Source of the DNA: Pseudomonas migulae
Lineage (GTDB): Bacteria > Pseudomonadota > Gammaproteobacteria > Pseudomonadales > Pseudomonadaceae
DNA: 64,000 nt
Reading direction: 5' to 3'
Assembly (NCBI RefSeq): GCF_024169315.1
Contig: NZ_JALJWR010000001.1
Span: forward strand, 4,824,501-4,888,500
Below, in pieces: positions 42,476-53,005 of the stretch. Within the stretch, counting starts at the first letter, position 1, and each line of letters begins with the position of its first letter. The position numbers and the translations under genes were made by a program. The notes under the pieces were generated by a model. It did not search any database, was not told the origin of the DNA, and worked only from the letters and a program-made list of their open reading frames with translations.

Positions 42476-44053
42476 CTATGACCAGGGCATAGGCGGTGAG
42501 TGAGCGACGGACCGCGCGATCGGCGACAGCGATTGATAGTCGGAAGCGGCGTTCGGCGAATCCCAGGTTCGCTGCCCGAATGGCAACAGCCATTCTTTCA
42601 GATGGTCCCAGACATCTTCAGGCGTAGCCTTGTGCGGATGGTCTCCCCAGACTTGAATCCCTGCGCCCGCCATGCAGGGATGGTCTTTGGGGATCACGGT
42701 TATCGCACCCCCTGCCTTGTCCATGAAGTGGTTGGCTCGATAGACATTGTAGAGGCCGTAAGGGGAGTGCAGGGGGTGATGGAGATTGCTCCAGCCTATG
42801 AGCGAGACGAAATAGTAGTCACCGTGGGAGTTTTTCACGGTATAGCCTTCATCGACCAACTCGTCCACGGTCATCTCGTTGCGAACGCTCCCCCATATAC
42901 TCCAGCATTCGATTTCTACTTTTTTATCCAGATCAATCAATGCATTCCGGTTAACAGCCCCGTCGTTCCAGACTCGTGCGACCTTGCCTTTGCTCTGGAC
43001 GAAGGCAGCCAGGTCGTTGACGTAGTGCCTTACGGCATCCTCGGAAGTGGCGTTTGCAATACCGGACTCAACTTGAGCGTACTGAGCCAGCTGCGGCGTA
43101 TTCGACTGATTGATCGGGTTGAGGAAGTACTCGTCGGCACCAAAATGGATATGGCTGCTGTCCGGGAACATAGCGATAAGGTCGCTGAAGAGTGCCTTGA
43201 GAAAATCGCGGGCGGCCGGGATGCTGAAGTCGAGCGCTTTCGATACGACCGTATTATTCGAGAGCTTTAGTTGAAACTGAGGCCGGTTACGCAGAATCCA
43301 GTTCATATGCCCCGGTGTCTCGATTTCCGGAATGACCTTGATGCGGTAGGACGCGGCGGTATCGAGTATGTCTTTGAGCTCTGCGGCGCTCCAGGCGTCA
43401 GGGCTGGCGGTATCCGGAGCGGAGGGGAAAAAGATCCGCACACCCTCATTGTCGGTGAGGTGCAAATGCAGGGTGTTGAGCTGGTTCCAGGCCATTTCAC
43501 GCAGCAGGTACTTCATCCACGCTGGGCTGTAATATTTACGCCCCACATCAATCAACACGGAGCGTTCGGCATAGGCGGGTGCATCGATGACGACGCCGGA
43601 TTCAAGCGTGGTGAACGCCCGTGCGCCTTTATGCAATGTCGTCAGGGCGCGAGCCATAGCGTCGAGGTTCTGCGCAGTGACTTCGACAGTGTTCGAGATA
43701 TCGATCCGGTAGGTTTCGTGTTGTCCATGGACAGGGATCGAAACACCGGTGGTATTCGGCGTAGCCAGTTCCAGCCTCACATCACCCGGTTGGAGTGGTC
43801 CTGGTATCGACACAATGGCCGGCGGTTTGGCAAGTGTTGCGGCGCCTGTGAGCCCGTCTGCCAACCGTGTTGCCAGTGGCCGAAGGCTTGCGTCGCTGAT
43901 GAAAATGCGCGTACCGGCACTGATGACGTAGACATTTTTTCCGTCAGCGTCGGCGTGCAGTACTGCCGGACTCTGGCTTTTCCATGGGAAACCAGAGGTC
44001 GCATTGCTGGGATTCTGTAAGGCCGGTGCGGGGTTTTGGACGGGCGTTGGCAT
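42476..44053 (-). CDS. GH20 beta-N-acetylhexosaminidase, leaderless
   Basis: 525 aa. Residues about 60-160 form a GH20b-like N-terminal domain and about 163-500 the GH20 barrel. The catalytic Asp-Glu pair is D307-E308 in HFGADEY; the family usually has Gly-Gly before DE. Other GH20 segments are HLTDNEGVR (about 198-206), IPEIETPGHMNW and VWNDGA (361-366). It would cleave terminal GlcNAc or GalNAc. No signal peptide or lipobox is seen, so it may act in the cytoplasm or leave by another route. The start at 44053 has an AAGGAG site; upstream is divergent. The base composition is lower in G+C than its neighbours, suggesting transfer. Confidence 0.87.
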   Translation of the reverse strand: MPTPVQNPAPALQNPSNATSGFPWKSQSPAVLHADADGKNVYVISAGTRIFISDASLRPLATRLADGLTGAATLAKPPAIVSIPGPLQPGDVRLELATPNTTGVSIPVHGQHETYRIDISNTVEVTAQNLDAMARALTTLHKGARAFTTLESGVVIDAPAYAERSVLIDVGRKYYSPAWMKYLLREMAWNQLNTLHLHLTDNEGVRIFFPSAPDTASPDAWSAAELKDILDTAASYRIKVIPEIETPGHMNWILRNRPQFQLKLSNNTVVSKALDFSIPAARDFLKALFSDLIAMFPDSSHIHFGADEYFLNPINQSNTPQLAQYAQVESGIANATSEDAVRHYVNDLAAFVQSKGKVARVWNDGAVNRNALIDLDKKVEIECWSIWGSVRNEMTVDELVDEGYTVKNSHGDYYFVSLIGWSNLHHPLHSPYGLYNVYRANHFMDKAGGAITVIPKDHPCMAGAGIQVWGDHPHKATPEDVWDHLKEWLLPFGQRTWDSPNAASDYQSLSPIARSVAHSPPMPWS

Positions 44054-44355
44054 GGTGCCGATCTCCTTGAATGAAGCACATGACTCATCCCTGACAGCTT
44101 GACGGTTAACCTTGTGGATGAGCTTCGCGATCCATTGGATACCCGATGGCAACGCCTGCCTACTGTAAGAAATAACAGGTTTTGGAAATTAATCGCCGAA
44201 TGGGGTGCACCTCGAAATCCGGGGCATACGGCGATTCAGGAATCAGCGTGCCGTTCGTCGAGACTGTTAGTTTTAACAGGTTGTTTGCACGCTGTCGCAG
44301 CGCTACAAGGATTTCGCTTGCCGGCAATTTCGCCGCGAACTGGAGCGCTAATATC
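44054..44355. other. Divergent intergenic region of the GH20 / Ig-like islet
   Basis: About 300 bases of lower G+C without a convincing gene. It must hold both promoters. A short inverted repeat CTGTTA-GTTT-TAACAG lies at 44264-44279, about 80 bp before the Ig-like gene, and could be an operator; nothing else stands out. Confidence 0.5.
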
Positions 44356-44967
44356 ATGACCGACCAGACAGAAAATCCCTATGATTCACAACTTCGGCCA
44401 GAAGTGGCAAAAGGAACTGAATCCGCCGCGCTGAATCCGCCAATAATTAATTACCCCCAACAAAACAGTAAACATGCCTCGGGATACACGATGTTAGCGG
44501 GAAAAAATATCCGAGGTGCTACGGTTCACATTTTGGATTCGAATAACAACATCTGGCGCGAGGCTAGCGTTAACGGCGAAACGTGGCAACTCCTCCATAA
44601 TTGGGGCGTAGGTAAGTGGCCCTTCAAAGCTGGACAGAGTGTGAATGGAGTGACCTCCTATCCAAGCCCAGAGCGGAGTTTCATTGTGTCCATAGAAAGC
44701 GATGCGCCCGTGATTGCGGCACCCATGAACGACAGCAGACACCAGGCAGGCAACGTGGCAATTGTCGTGGCCTGTGACCCTGCAGCGAGCGCTGTTCGCA
44801 TACTGAGTTATGACGATAGTCAACTAGGCGTCGCCAAGAAATTAATGCATGGTATTTGGGGTTACGAGCGTACGTGGGATCGCGGTGCCAAGCACGTCAA
44901 AGCGGTGGCAACTGTGAACGGCAAGGAATCTTCTCCTAGCAGCATGATTCAGTTTTTCGTTGAATAG
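44356..44967 (+). CDS. Hypothetical protein with two Ig/fibronectin-like repeats
   Basis: 203 aa if started at the ATG at 44356 (MTDQTENPYDSQ, GGAG about ten bases upstream). I do not recognise the family. Two similar segments, about residues 50-120 (GATVHILDSNNNIW, then SYPSPERSFIV) and about 130-203 (AVRILSYDDSQLG, then SSPSSMIQFFV), look like beta-sandwich repeats of Ig or carbohydrate-binding type. There is no signal peptide. Asn/Ser-rich, lower-GC coding suggests foreign origin. Divergence from the GH20 gene hints at a shared sugar-related or surface role; this is speculative. A strong terminator follows. Confidence 0.65.
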   Translation: MTDQTENPYDSQLRPEVAKGTESAALNPPIINYPQQNSKHASGYTMLAGKNIRGATVHILDSNNNIWREASVNGETWQLLHNWGVGKWPFKAGQSVNGVTSYPSPERSFIVSIESDAPVIAAPMNDSRHQAGNVAIVVACDPAASAVRILSYDDSQLGVAKKLMHGIWGYERTWDRGAKHVKAVATVNGKESSPSSMIQFFVE

Positions 44968-45050
44968 TCGAATCGGAGAGGGCAATTCGCGAAGCTGTTT
45001 TGGAGACAGTCAAATTCGAAGGTGACAGAGTACGGCCCCACCTGAGGTAT

Positions 45051-45089
45051 CTGCGGCAAGGATCAAGCGTCCTTACCGCAGGTTTTTTT
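45051..45089 (+). terminator. Rho-independent terminator after the Ig-like gene
   Basis: CTGCGGCAAGGA pairs with TCCTTACCGCAG (11 of 12) around 7 bases, followed by seven T, about 85 bp past the stop codon. Confidence 0.88.
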
Positions 45090-45171
45090 GCCAAACGTCT
45101 CTGGGAGAATCAGCTTCGCTGATAACGGGCCTTCAACGGGTTCTGCCAGTTTGCTGCCTGCATGACGTCTG

Positions 45172-45927
45172 TCATCGAGCAGGAATCACCCGCGCCTCGG
45201 CACCCCGCTCACGCACCCAAAACAACGTCGCCCCCGCCACCGCCGCCGGCATCATCAGAATATTGACCACCGGAATCAGCAGCACCAGGTAAACACTCCC
45301 GCCAAAGCTCATGCTCTGCCAGCGCTTCTCCCGCAGCCAGGCGAGCATCTCGTTCCAGCCCAGTTTGTGGTTGTCTGCCGGGTAGTCGATGTACTGGATC
45401 GCCATCATCCACACGCCGAACAGCAGCCACAACGGCGCGGCGATGATATTGACCACGGGGATGAACGAGAGGATGAACAGCCCGATCGCCCGTGGCAGGA
45501 AGTAGCCGAGTTTGCGCATTTCCCGAGCGAGGGTGCGCGGGATCATGGCGATCAGTTCGCCCCAGCTGAAGGCCGGGAAGTCGTCGGTGCCGCGCACCAC
45601 CACTTCGACTTTCTCCGCGAGGAAGCCGTTGAACGGCGCGGCGATGATGTTGGCCAGCATCGTGAAGGTGAAGAACACCATCAACACCACCAGCACCACG
45701 AAAATCGGCCAGAGCACGTAATTGAGAAAACTCAGCCAGTCAGGCAGGGACGGCATCAGCGTATCGACCCACAGGCTGAATTGATGGCCGGCCAGATAGA
45801 TCAATCCGACGAACAGCACCAGGTTGATTGCCAGCGGCAACAACACGAACAAACGCAGGCTGGGGCTCAGCACCAGCTTGAGGCCTTCGCGCAGGTATTG
45901 CGGGCCGGACAGAACAGGGGCGGGCAT
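45172..45927 (-). CDS. cysZ: Sulfate transporter CysZ
   Basis: 251 aa inner-membrane protein with four clear hydrophobic regions (about residues 25-50, 65-95, 140-170, 205-235) and the CysZ/EI24 pattern, including [16 protein letters not shown] and the repeated PVVNI. CysZ helps sulfate enter for cysteine synthesis. The ATG at 45927 ([15 protein letters not shown]) is the conserved start. It is divergent from trxB, a common Pseudomonas pairing. Confidence 0.92.
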   Translation of the reverse strand: MPAPVLSGPQYLREGLKLVLSPSLRLFVLLPLAINLVLFVGLIYLAGHQFSLWVDTLMPSLPDWLSFLNYVLWPIFVVLVVLMVFFTFTMLANIIAAPFNGFLAEKVEVVVRGTDDFPAFSWGELIAMIPRTLAREMRKLGYFLPRAIGLFILSFIPVVNIIAAPLWLLFGVWMMAIQYIDYPADNHKLGWNEMLAWLREKRWQSMSFGGSVYLVLLIPVVNILMMPAAVAGATLFWVRERGAEARVIPAR

Positions 45928-47205
<1,278 letters not shown>

Positions 47206-47217
47206 GAGCGTTGAAAT

Positions 47218-47247
47218 GAAAAAACCGGCTTCGGCCGGTTTTTTTGT
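47218..47247 (+). terminator. Rho-independent terminator after trxB
   Basis: AAAAAACCGGC-TTC-GGCCGGTTTTTTT type hairpin with A-run and T-run, 13 bp past the trxB stop; likely bidirectional in form. Confidence 0.9.
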
Positions 47248-47275
47248 GCGTGCGATTCAGTGGCCGACCCAGAAA

Positions 47276-47370
47276 CCTGTGGGAGGGTGGTTTGCCCGCG
47301 ATAGCAATTTATCATTCAACATTGACGTCGACTGATACACCGCTATCGCAGGCAAGCCAGCTCCCACAGG
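47276..47370. repeat. REP pair, GTGGGAG type, diverged
   Basis: Arms CCTGTGGGAGGGTGGTTTGC and GCAAGCCAGCTCCCACAGG, with inner complementary GATAGC/GCTATC, between the convergent trxB and FAD oxidase genes. Confidence 0.82.
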
Positions 47371-47396
47371 TTTTGGCGTTAGCCAGCCGATCGCGA

Positions 47397-48680
47397 TCAA
47401 CCGCGAAAGCGCTCCTGTACGAAGTCCATGACCTTCAACGACTGATAGATCGCATTGGCCGCCACCCGCCCGAGCGGCCCACCGTTCCAGTCCAGCAGAT
47501 ACGGTTTGAACGACTGATACCGCACACTTTCCCCGCACACCGCCTCGGCGATCACCCGTCCGCCGATTGAACCGGTGTTCAAGCCGTGGCCGCCAAACGA
47601 TGTGCAAGCCCAGACGCCCGGCTCCAGCAGCCCGAGGTTGGGCATTTTGTTGGTCGAGTAACCCATCAAACCGGACCAGGCCAATTCGATGTTCACCGGT
47701 CCCAGTTGCGGATAGACCGACACCATGTCGGCCTTGAGCATGGCCGCCAGGGCCTTTTCATTCTGTTCGTTGCGGGTGGTGATGCGTCCGCCCCAGAGCA
47801 GGCGGTCGCCTTCGACGATGCGGTAGTAATCCGAAGCGCGGCGGTCGTCGGAAAACGCGGCGCCGGAGTCGAGGACGGTCTTGATCGAGTCCCCCAGGTG
47901 TTCGGTCAGCACCACGTAGGTGGCGATGGGCAGGTAGGCGCGGCTGAGTTTTTGCAGCTCCGGGCCGCCGTAGCCGCCGGCGCAAAACACCAGGTCCTGA
48001 CAGCGCACGCTGCCGTGCGCGGTCTTGATTATTTTGTCGGCGCCATCGTGCCGCCAGGCGAGCATTTTTGACTGCTCGAAAATCCGGCCTCCCGCGGTTT
48101 CAATGGCCAGGGCCAGGCCCAGGCAATAATTGAGCGGGTGGAAGTGCATGGCGTTGGGATCTTCGACACCCTGGAAATAGCGCAGGGTATGCGCCCGCTC
48201 GCGAACCTGGGCGGTGTCGAGGAAATTGAGTTCGTAGCCGAAGTCGCGGCGCATGGTTTCGATGTGGTTTTTCACGCCAGCGCTGTCGTCGTAACGCTTG
48301 ACCCGAATCGTGCCGGCGGACGGTGCACAACCTGCCAGCGCCAGTTCGGCGATGTTGCGGCGCACGATCTCCACGCCCTCGACCGACATGTGAAACAGCG
48401 CACGAGCCTGTTCCAGTCCCACTTTTTTGCGAATCGCGCCGGACCCTTCGGCCCAGCCCGGCGACACCACGCCGCCATTGCGGCCCGATGCACCCCAGGC
48501 CACCTGATGGGCTTCGAGGAGGATCACGCGTTTACCGCGTCGGGTCAGTTCCAGAGCGGCGGTCAGCCCGGCGATGCCTGCACCGATGATGCAGACGTCG
48601 CAGGTTTCGTCGCTGTTCAATTCGGACTTGGCCGCGCGGGGCGGCGAGGTTTGGGAATACCAGGTGTTGGGAAAGGACAT
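47397..48680 (-). CDS. FAD-dependent amine oxidoreductase (PuuB/DadA-like)
   Basis: 427 aa DAO-family flavoprotein. The Rossmann FAD motif is CIIGAGIAGLTAALELTRRG (about residues 31-50), with the GASGRNGG loop next and a C-terminal GGHGLNTG segment, a pattern close to gamma-glutamylputrescine oxidase PuuB. It probably oxidises an amine or amino acid to an imine or aldehyde. It is last in the run of five minus-strand genes with an omega-aminotransferase and amino-acid ABC transporter; a REP separates it from them, so transcription may be weaker. The start at 48680 has AAGGA upstream. Confidence 0.82.
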   Translation of the reverse strand: MSFPNTWYSQTSPPRAAKSELNSDETCDVCIIGAGIAGLTAALELTRRGKRVILLEAHQVAWGASGRNGGVVSPGWAEGSGAIRKKVGLEQARALFHMSVEGVEIVRRNIAELALAGCAPSAGTIRVKRYDDSAGVKNHIETMRRDFGYELNFLDTAQVRERAHTLRYFQGVEDPNAMHFHPLNYCLGLALAIETAGGRIFEQSKMLAWRHDGADKIIKTAHGSVRCQDLVFCAGGYGGPELQKLSRAYLPIATYVVLTEHLGDSIKTVLDSGAAFSDDRRASDYYRIVEGDRLLWGGRITTRNEQNEKALAAMLKADMVSVYPQLGPVNIELAWSGLMGYSTNKMPNLGLLEPGVWACTSFGGHGLNTGSIGGRVIAEAVCGESVRYQSFKPYLLDWNGGPLGRVAANAIYQSLKVMDFVQERFRG

Positions 48681-48728
48681 GGTCGATCCTTGAGAAAATA
48701 CCGAGCGATTGAACAAACAACTGATCAT

Positions 48729-48817
48729 TGTGGGGGCGGGCTTGCTCGCGAACGCGGTGTGTCAGTCACACCAATGGTGGATGACCCACCGCATTCGCGA
48801 GCAAGCCCGCTCCCACA
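48729..48817. repeat. REP pair, GTGGGAGCGGGCTTGC type
   Basis: Arms TGTGGGGGCGGGCTTGCTCG and its complement, with inner GCGAACGCGGTG facing CCGCATTCGC. It lies between the FAD oxidase and the binding-protein gene, inside a co-directional gene run. Confidence 0.9.
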
Positions 48818-48827
48818 GGGTTTTGCG

Positions 48828-49661
48828 TTATTTGATGGTCGAGTAATCGACGCCGTACCACTTGTCCGACAGCTTGGTCAGCGTGCCGTCCTTGTGCATC
48901 GCAGCGATGATTTCACCGAGCTTCGCCTTGAGTTCCGGGTCACCCTTGTCGGTGGCAACGGCCAGCGGTTCGTAGAACGCGATGTTGTTGTCGACGGCCC
49001 GCAACGGATAACCCTTTTTGACGGCGGCATCCAGTGTGCTGCGTTGCGTGAGGATGGCGTCCAGACGGGCACCGTCGCCCAGACGCAGGTCGTCCAGCGG
49101 CCCGACGGAGCCGGCGTAGGTCTTCATTTTTTCGGTTTTCACGTCGTAGACGACGGGCGGTACGTCCGTGGTTTCAATGGCCAGCGCCTGGCTGAAATAG
49201 TCTTCGGACGTGGTGCCCCCTTCGACGCCGATGGTTTTGCCATTCAGCGCCTTGTGGTCGGTGACCTTGGATTTGTCATGCACCGCGAACACGTAGGGCA
49301 CGTAGTAATAGGTCCCGGGGAAATCGAGGATCCGCGCGCGGCTCTTGGTCGCGGTCATCGAGCCCACGGACACGTCCCAGCGGCCGTTCCACTTGCCGGC
49401 GGTGATCACATCCCAGTCGGGCGTGATGAACTTGGCCTCGACGCCGAGACGCTTGGCGATCTCCTTGGACACGTCGATATCGAAGCCGTCGATTTCATTC
49501 TTGTCGTTGATGAACCCCTGGGGCGGCCAGGTCGCCGAGGTGGCGACGGTCAACGTCTTGCTGCTCTGGATCTTGTCCAGCACGGCACCGGCGTTGGCGG
49601 CACCGACGAACAACAGCGACAGTGCGGCGGCGAGGGTGGTTACGCTTTTACTTCTGACCAT
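48828..49661 (-). CDS. Amino-acid ABC transporter substrate-binding protein
   Basis: 277 aa periplasmic binding protein of SBP family 3. A signal peptide (about residues 1-25, TLAAALSLLFVGAANA) precedes LTVATSATWPPQGFIN and EIDGFDIDVSKEIAKRLG, the usual polar-amino-acid pattern. Three ATG codons sit close together (49673, 49667, 49661); the last has GGAG at good spacing and is chosen. The ligand is unknown; neighbours suggest an omega-amino acid or amine-derived compound. Confidence 0.88.
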   Translation of the reverse strand: MVRSKSVTTLAAALSLLFVGAANAGAVLDKIQSSKTLTVATSATWPPQGFINDKNEIDGFDIDVSKEIAKRLGVEAKFITPDWDVITAGKWNGRWDVSVGSMTATKSRARILDFPGTYYYVPYVFAVHDKSKVTDHKALNGKTIGVEGGTTSEDYFSQALAIETTDVPPVVYDVKTEKMKTYAGSVGPLDDLRLGDGARLDAILTQRSTLDAAVKKGYPLRAVDNNIAFYEPLAVATDKGDPELKAKLGEIIAAMHKDGTLTKLSDKWYGVDYSTIK

Positions 49662-49707
49662 GTCCATCTCCATGTTTCGTTATTGTTTTATGGGGGCAAA
49701 GCGGTCT

Positions 49708-50502
49708 TCAGTGACCGATGATCTGCGACAGGAATTTCTGCGCACGTTCGGTCTGTGGGTTGTTGAAAAACTCGGCGGGGGTGGCTTGTTCGATGACCTG
49801 GCCCTGGTCCATGAACAGCACGCGGTCAGCGACCTTGCTGGCAAAACCCATCTCATGGGTCACGCAAATCATGGTCATGCCGTCGGTGGCCAGTTCGCCC
49901 ATGACGTCCAGCACTTCGTGGACCATTTCCGGGTCCAGCGCAGAGGTCGGTTCGTCGAACAGCATCACTTTGGGGTTCATGCACAGCGCCCGGGCAATCG
50001 CCACGCGCTGCTGCTGGCCGCCGGACAATTGTGACGGATACTTATGCGCGTGTTCGGCAATGCGCACCCGCTCCAGGTAAACCTGCGCGCGTTTTTTCGC
50101 CTCGGTGGCCGACACGCCTTGCACCAGTTGCGGGGCCAGGGTCAGGTTGTCCATGACGCTCAAGTGCGGGAACAGGTTGAAGCTCTGAAACACCATGCCG
50201 ATTTCACTGCGCACGGCGCTGACACTTTCCGCTTCACTGGTGAGGGTGAGGCCGTTGACCTGAATGTGGCCTTTCTGGAAGTTTTCCAGGTGGTTGATGC
50301 AGCGAATCATCGTCGACTTGCCCGAGCCCGACGGTCCGCACACGACCAGGATTTCACCGGTGGCAACGTTCAGGTCGACATCGCGCAAGGCGTGAAAATT
50401 GCCGTACCACTTGTTCAGGCCGGTGATCGAAATCATCGAAGGGCTGGCCGGCGCAGCAGAGGCCAGGTCGAGTCGCTCTGCAGTATTGGTTCGAGTCATC
50501 AC
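49708..50502 (-). CDS. Amino-acid ABC transporter ATP-binding protein
   Basis: 264 aa GlnQ/HisP-type ATPase: Walker [11 protein letters not shown], signature [15 protein letters not shown], Walker [14 protein letters not shown] and H-loop [13 protein letters not shown]. The GTG at 50502 has AAGGGG seven bases upstream and overlaps the region of the permease stop; the adjacent ATG at 50499 is the alternative. It carries about 20 extra N-terminal residues before the usual [11 protein letters not shown]. Confidence 0.93.
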   Translation of the reverse strand: MMTRTNTAERLDLASAAPASPSMISITGLNKWYGNFHALRDVDLNVATGEILVVCGPSGSGKSTMIRCINHLENFQKGHIQVNGLTLTSEAESVSAVRSEIGMVFQSFNLFPHLSVMDNLTLAPQLVQGVSATEAKKRAQVYLERVRIAEHAHKYPSQLSGGQQQRVAIARALCMNPKVMLFDEPTSALDPEMVHEVLDVMGELATDGMTMICVTHEMGFASKVADRVLFMDQGQVIEQATPAEFFNNPQTERAQKFLSQIIGH

Positions 50503-50505
50503 GCA

Positions 50506-51480
50506 TCAACCCCTTGCCACGGATCGGTTGACCCGTTTTTCGATTCGCGCCTGTACCCGTTCCAGGATGAACGACAGGGCCCAGTAAATCATTGCGGCGG
50601 TGATCAGCATTTCCAGGTGGCGGAAGTCCGCGCGACCCTGGGTCTTGGCCAGGTACATCAGTTCCCAGACACCGATCACCGACACCAGCGAACTGTCCTT
50701 GAGCATGGCAATGAACTGGTTGCCGGTGGGCGGAATGATCACCCGCAAGGCCTGGGGCATGATTACCCGGCTCAGGGTCTTGAACGGGCTGATGTTCAGG
50801 GCGCGTGAGGCTTCCCACTGGCCGACCGGAATGCTCTGGATACCGGCCCGGAAGATCTCGGTCATGTAGGCGCCGTAGCACAGCGACAGCGCGAGAATGC
50901 CGGCGGGCACCGCATCGACCACGTAACCCAGTTGCGGCAGCCCGAGGTAAATCAGGTAGATCTGGATCAGCAGCGGCACACCGCGAAAGAACGAGGTGTA
51001 GAACGAGGCCAGGGCATTGGCCAGCCCGTTGTTCGACAGCTTGGCCACCGCACCGATCAGTGCCAGCACGAAGGCAATCACGATGGCCACGGCGGAGATG
51101 TACAAGGTGGTTGCAGCGCCCTGGATAATCAGGAAGCCGACCTTGTCGAGGATGAAACTGTAGGAGAGGTCGAAGGTGTCGAAGAACGCCAGGAACAGAA
51201 TCAGCAGCTCGATCCACACCACGGTAGTCTGCACCTTGAACTTCAAGCGCCCGAGGACGTGGAAGTTCAGCGTGCCCAGTACCGCAATGCCCAGGCCGAT
51301 GGCGATGTTGCGCGCGGTCAGGCTGTCCGGGGCATCGCCCAGCAAAGGTTGCAGGAAATGGCTGAGGGCGCTGTTGCCCAGGTTCATCAGGTAGGCGCCG
51401 AGAAACAGCACCACGGCTACGCCGAGCAGGAATTGAGGATCGTTGGACTTTTTCTTATAAATTATATTGTCGTGATACAT
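50506..51480 (-). CDS. Amino-acid ABC transporter permease with N-terminal membrane extension
   Basis: 324 aa, about 100 longer than ordinary HisM/GlnP permeases. The extension (residues about 15-110) holds three hydrophobic segments (FLLGVAVVLFLGAYLM; NIAIGLGIAVLGTLNF; VVWIELLILFLAFF). The core permease begins near QGAATTLYISAVAIV and includes the EAA-like loop WEASRALNISPFKT that contacts the ATPase. It lies 3 bp upstream of the ATPase gene and 129 bp downstream of the aminotransferase gene. Confidence 0.9.
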   Translation of the reverse strand: MYHDNIIYKKKSNDPQFLLGVAVVLFLGAYLMNLGNSALSHFLQPLLGDAPDSLTARNIAIGLGIAVLGTLNFHVLGRLKFKVQTTVVWIELLILFLAFFDTFDLSYSFILDKVGFLIIQGAATTLYISAVAIVIAFVLALIGAVAKLSNNGLANALASFYTSFFRGVPLLIQIYLIYLGLPQLGYVVDAVPAGILALSLCYGAYMTEIFRAGIQSIPVGQWEASRALNISPFKTLSRVIMPQALRVIIPPTGNQFIAMLKDSSLVSVIGVWELMYLAKTQGRADFRHLEMLITAAMIYWALSFILERVQARIEKRVNRSVARG

Positions 51481-51609
51481 GCATGCCTCGGCTTGTAGGT
51501 AGTGATGATCTCGCTAGATGAAAGGGGGCTTTGGCCAGTATTGCGACGCAAAATCGGGGACCACAAGCGACCATAATTCGCTATGTCAGTCCCGGATCGC
51601 AGTTTGCTG

Positions 51610-52860
51610 TCAGGAAAGTTTCGCCAGGCACGCCTCGAGGATGTCCAGCCCTTCCTCCAGCACGGCAGCCTCGGTGGTCAATGGCGCCAGCAGCCGGATG
51701 ATGTGGCGCGACTTGCCGCTGGGCATCAGCAGCAAGCCGGCATCCCGCGCCAGGGCCAGCAGTTGCGTCAGCTGCGCCGGAGCCGGTGTGCCATCGGCGT
51801 GGGCCAGTTCAATGCCACGCATCGCGCCGACACCAGTCATGCGTCCGAGAAAGGGTGAAATCTTGTTCGCCTGCCAGGATTGGTAGCGGCTGACGATGGC
51901 TTCTTCCTGCTGCGTGCCCCAGGCCTGCAGGTTGGCGTCAGTCATTTCGTCGAGCGTCGCCAACGCGGCAGCGCAGGCAATCGGATTGCCCGAGTACGTG
52001 CCGCCCAATCCGCCTTTGGGCAAGGTGTCGAGCAGCGACTTGCGCCCCACCACCGCACCCAGCGGCACACCGCCGGCGATGCTTTTGCCGAGCAGGATCA
52101 GGTCCGGCTCGATGCCCAATCGCGAAAACGCAAAGCGCTGACCGGTGCGGCCGAACCCGGACTGGATTTCATCGGCGATCAGCAGAATGTTTTTTTCATC
52201 GCACAAGCGTCGCAGCGCCTGAGCAAACTCGACGTCCATGGCCAGGAAGCCGGCTTCGCCCTGCACCGGTTCGACGATAAAACACGCCACGTCTTCGACA
52301 TCGATTTCGACACTGAACAGCCGGTCCATCGCCTTCAGCGCTTCGGCGCAGGTCACACCGTTGTCTTCGCTGGGGAAGGGCAGGTGGTACACCGGGCCAG
52401 GCAGCACGCCGACTTTCTGTTTGTAGGGCGCGACTTTGCCGTTCAGGTTGAGCGTGGCGAGTGTGCGTCCGTGAAAGGCGCCGTCGAAGGCAATGACGGC
52501 CGTACGACCGGTCGCGCCCCGGACGATCTTCAACGCGTTTTCCGCCGCTTCCGCGCCGCTGTTGGTGAGCATGCCGCTGACCGGGTAATCCACCGGAATA
52601 AACGCAGCCAGGCGATCCATGAAATCGAGGTAGGGCATGTGCGGCGCCGCGTTGAACGCGTAGTGCGTCAGCCGGGTGGCTTGTTCGCGAATGGCTTCTA
52701 CGATGCTTGGGTGGCAATGGCCGAGGTTCAACACACCGATGCCGCCGACAAAATCGATATAGCGTTTGCCGTCAGTGTCCCAGACCTCGGCGTTTTTGCC
52801 GTGGCTGAGGGTGACGGGATGAACGATGTTGATCGACCGGCTGATGGATTCGCTGCTCAT
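51610..52860 (-). CDS. Omega-aminotransferase (4-aminobutyrate aminotransferase family)
   Basis: 416 aa class III PLP aminotransferase. The PLP-binding lysine is in LILLGKSIAGGVPLG, the Asp in LLIADEIQSGFGRTG, and the GAEAAENALKI loop is present. The sequence is of the GabT/PuuE kind, moving the amino group of 4-aminobutyrate or a similar omega-amino acid to 2-oxoglutarate. It heads the minus-strand run with the amino-acid ABC transporter and FAD oxidase, so its true substrate may be a compound imported by that transporter. Confidence 0.88.
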   Translation of the reverse strand: MSSESISRSINIVHPVTLSHGKNAEVWDTDGKRYIDFVGGIGVLNLGHCHPSIVEAIREQATRLTHYAFNAAPHMPYLDFMDRLAAFIPVDYPVSGMLTNSGAEAAENALKIVRGATGRTAVIAFDGAFHGRTLATLNLNGKVAPYKQKVGVLPGPVYHLPFPSEDNGVTCAEALKAMDRLFSVEIDVEDVACFIVEPVQGEAGFLAMDVEFAQALRRLCDEKNILLIADEIQSGFGRTGQRFAFSRLGIEPDLILLGKSIAGGVPLGAVVGRKSLLDTLPKGGLGGTYSGNPIACAAALATLDEMTDANLQAWGTQQEEAIVSRYQSWQANKISPFLGRMTGVGAMRGIELAHADGTPAPAQLTQLLALARDAGLLLMPSGKSRHIIRLLAPLTTEAAVLEEGLDILEACLAKLS

Positions 52861-53005
52861 GGATGACCGACTCTGAAGAAGGGAGGCTTCTTTTTATCTA
52901 AGCCGCGAGCAGCGGTGCCCGGCAAACGAAATAAAGTGGGCGGGTCAATCTTAAAAGTCGGGATGTGGTTTGAGCGGCGTGCAAAATCAACCAGACAACA
53001 CAAAA

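Noticed and set aside
51610..52860. Firm assignment as gabT or puuE
   Set aside because: Class III omega-aminotransferases of this similarity act on several substrates; no succinate-semialdehyde dehydrogenase is adjacent, so I gave no symbol.
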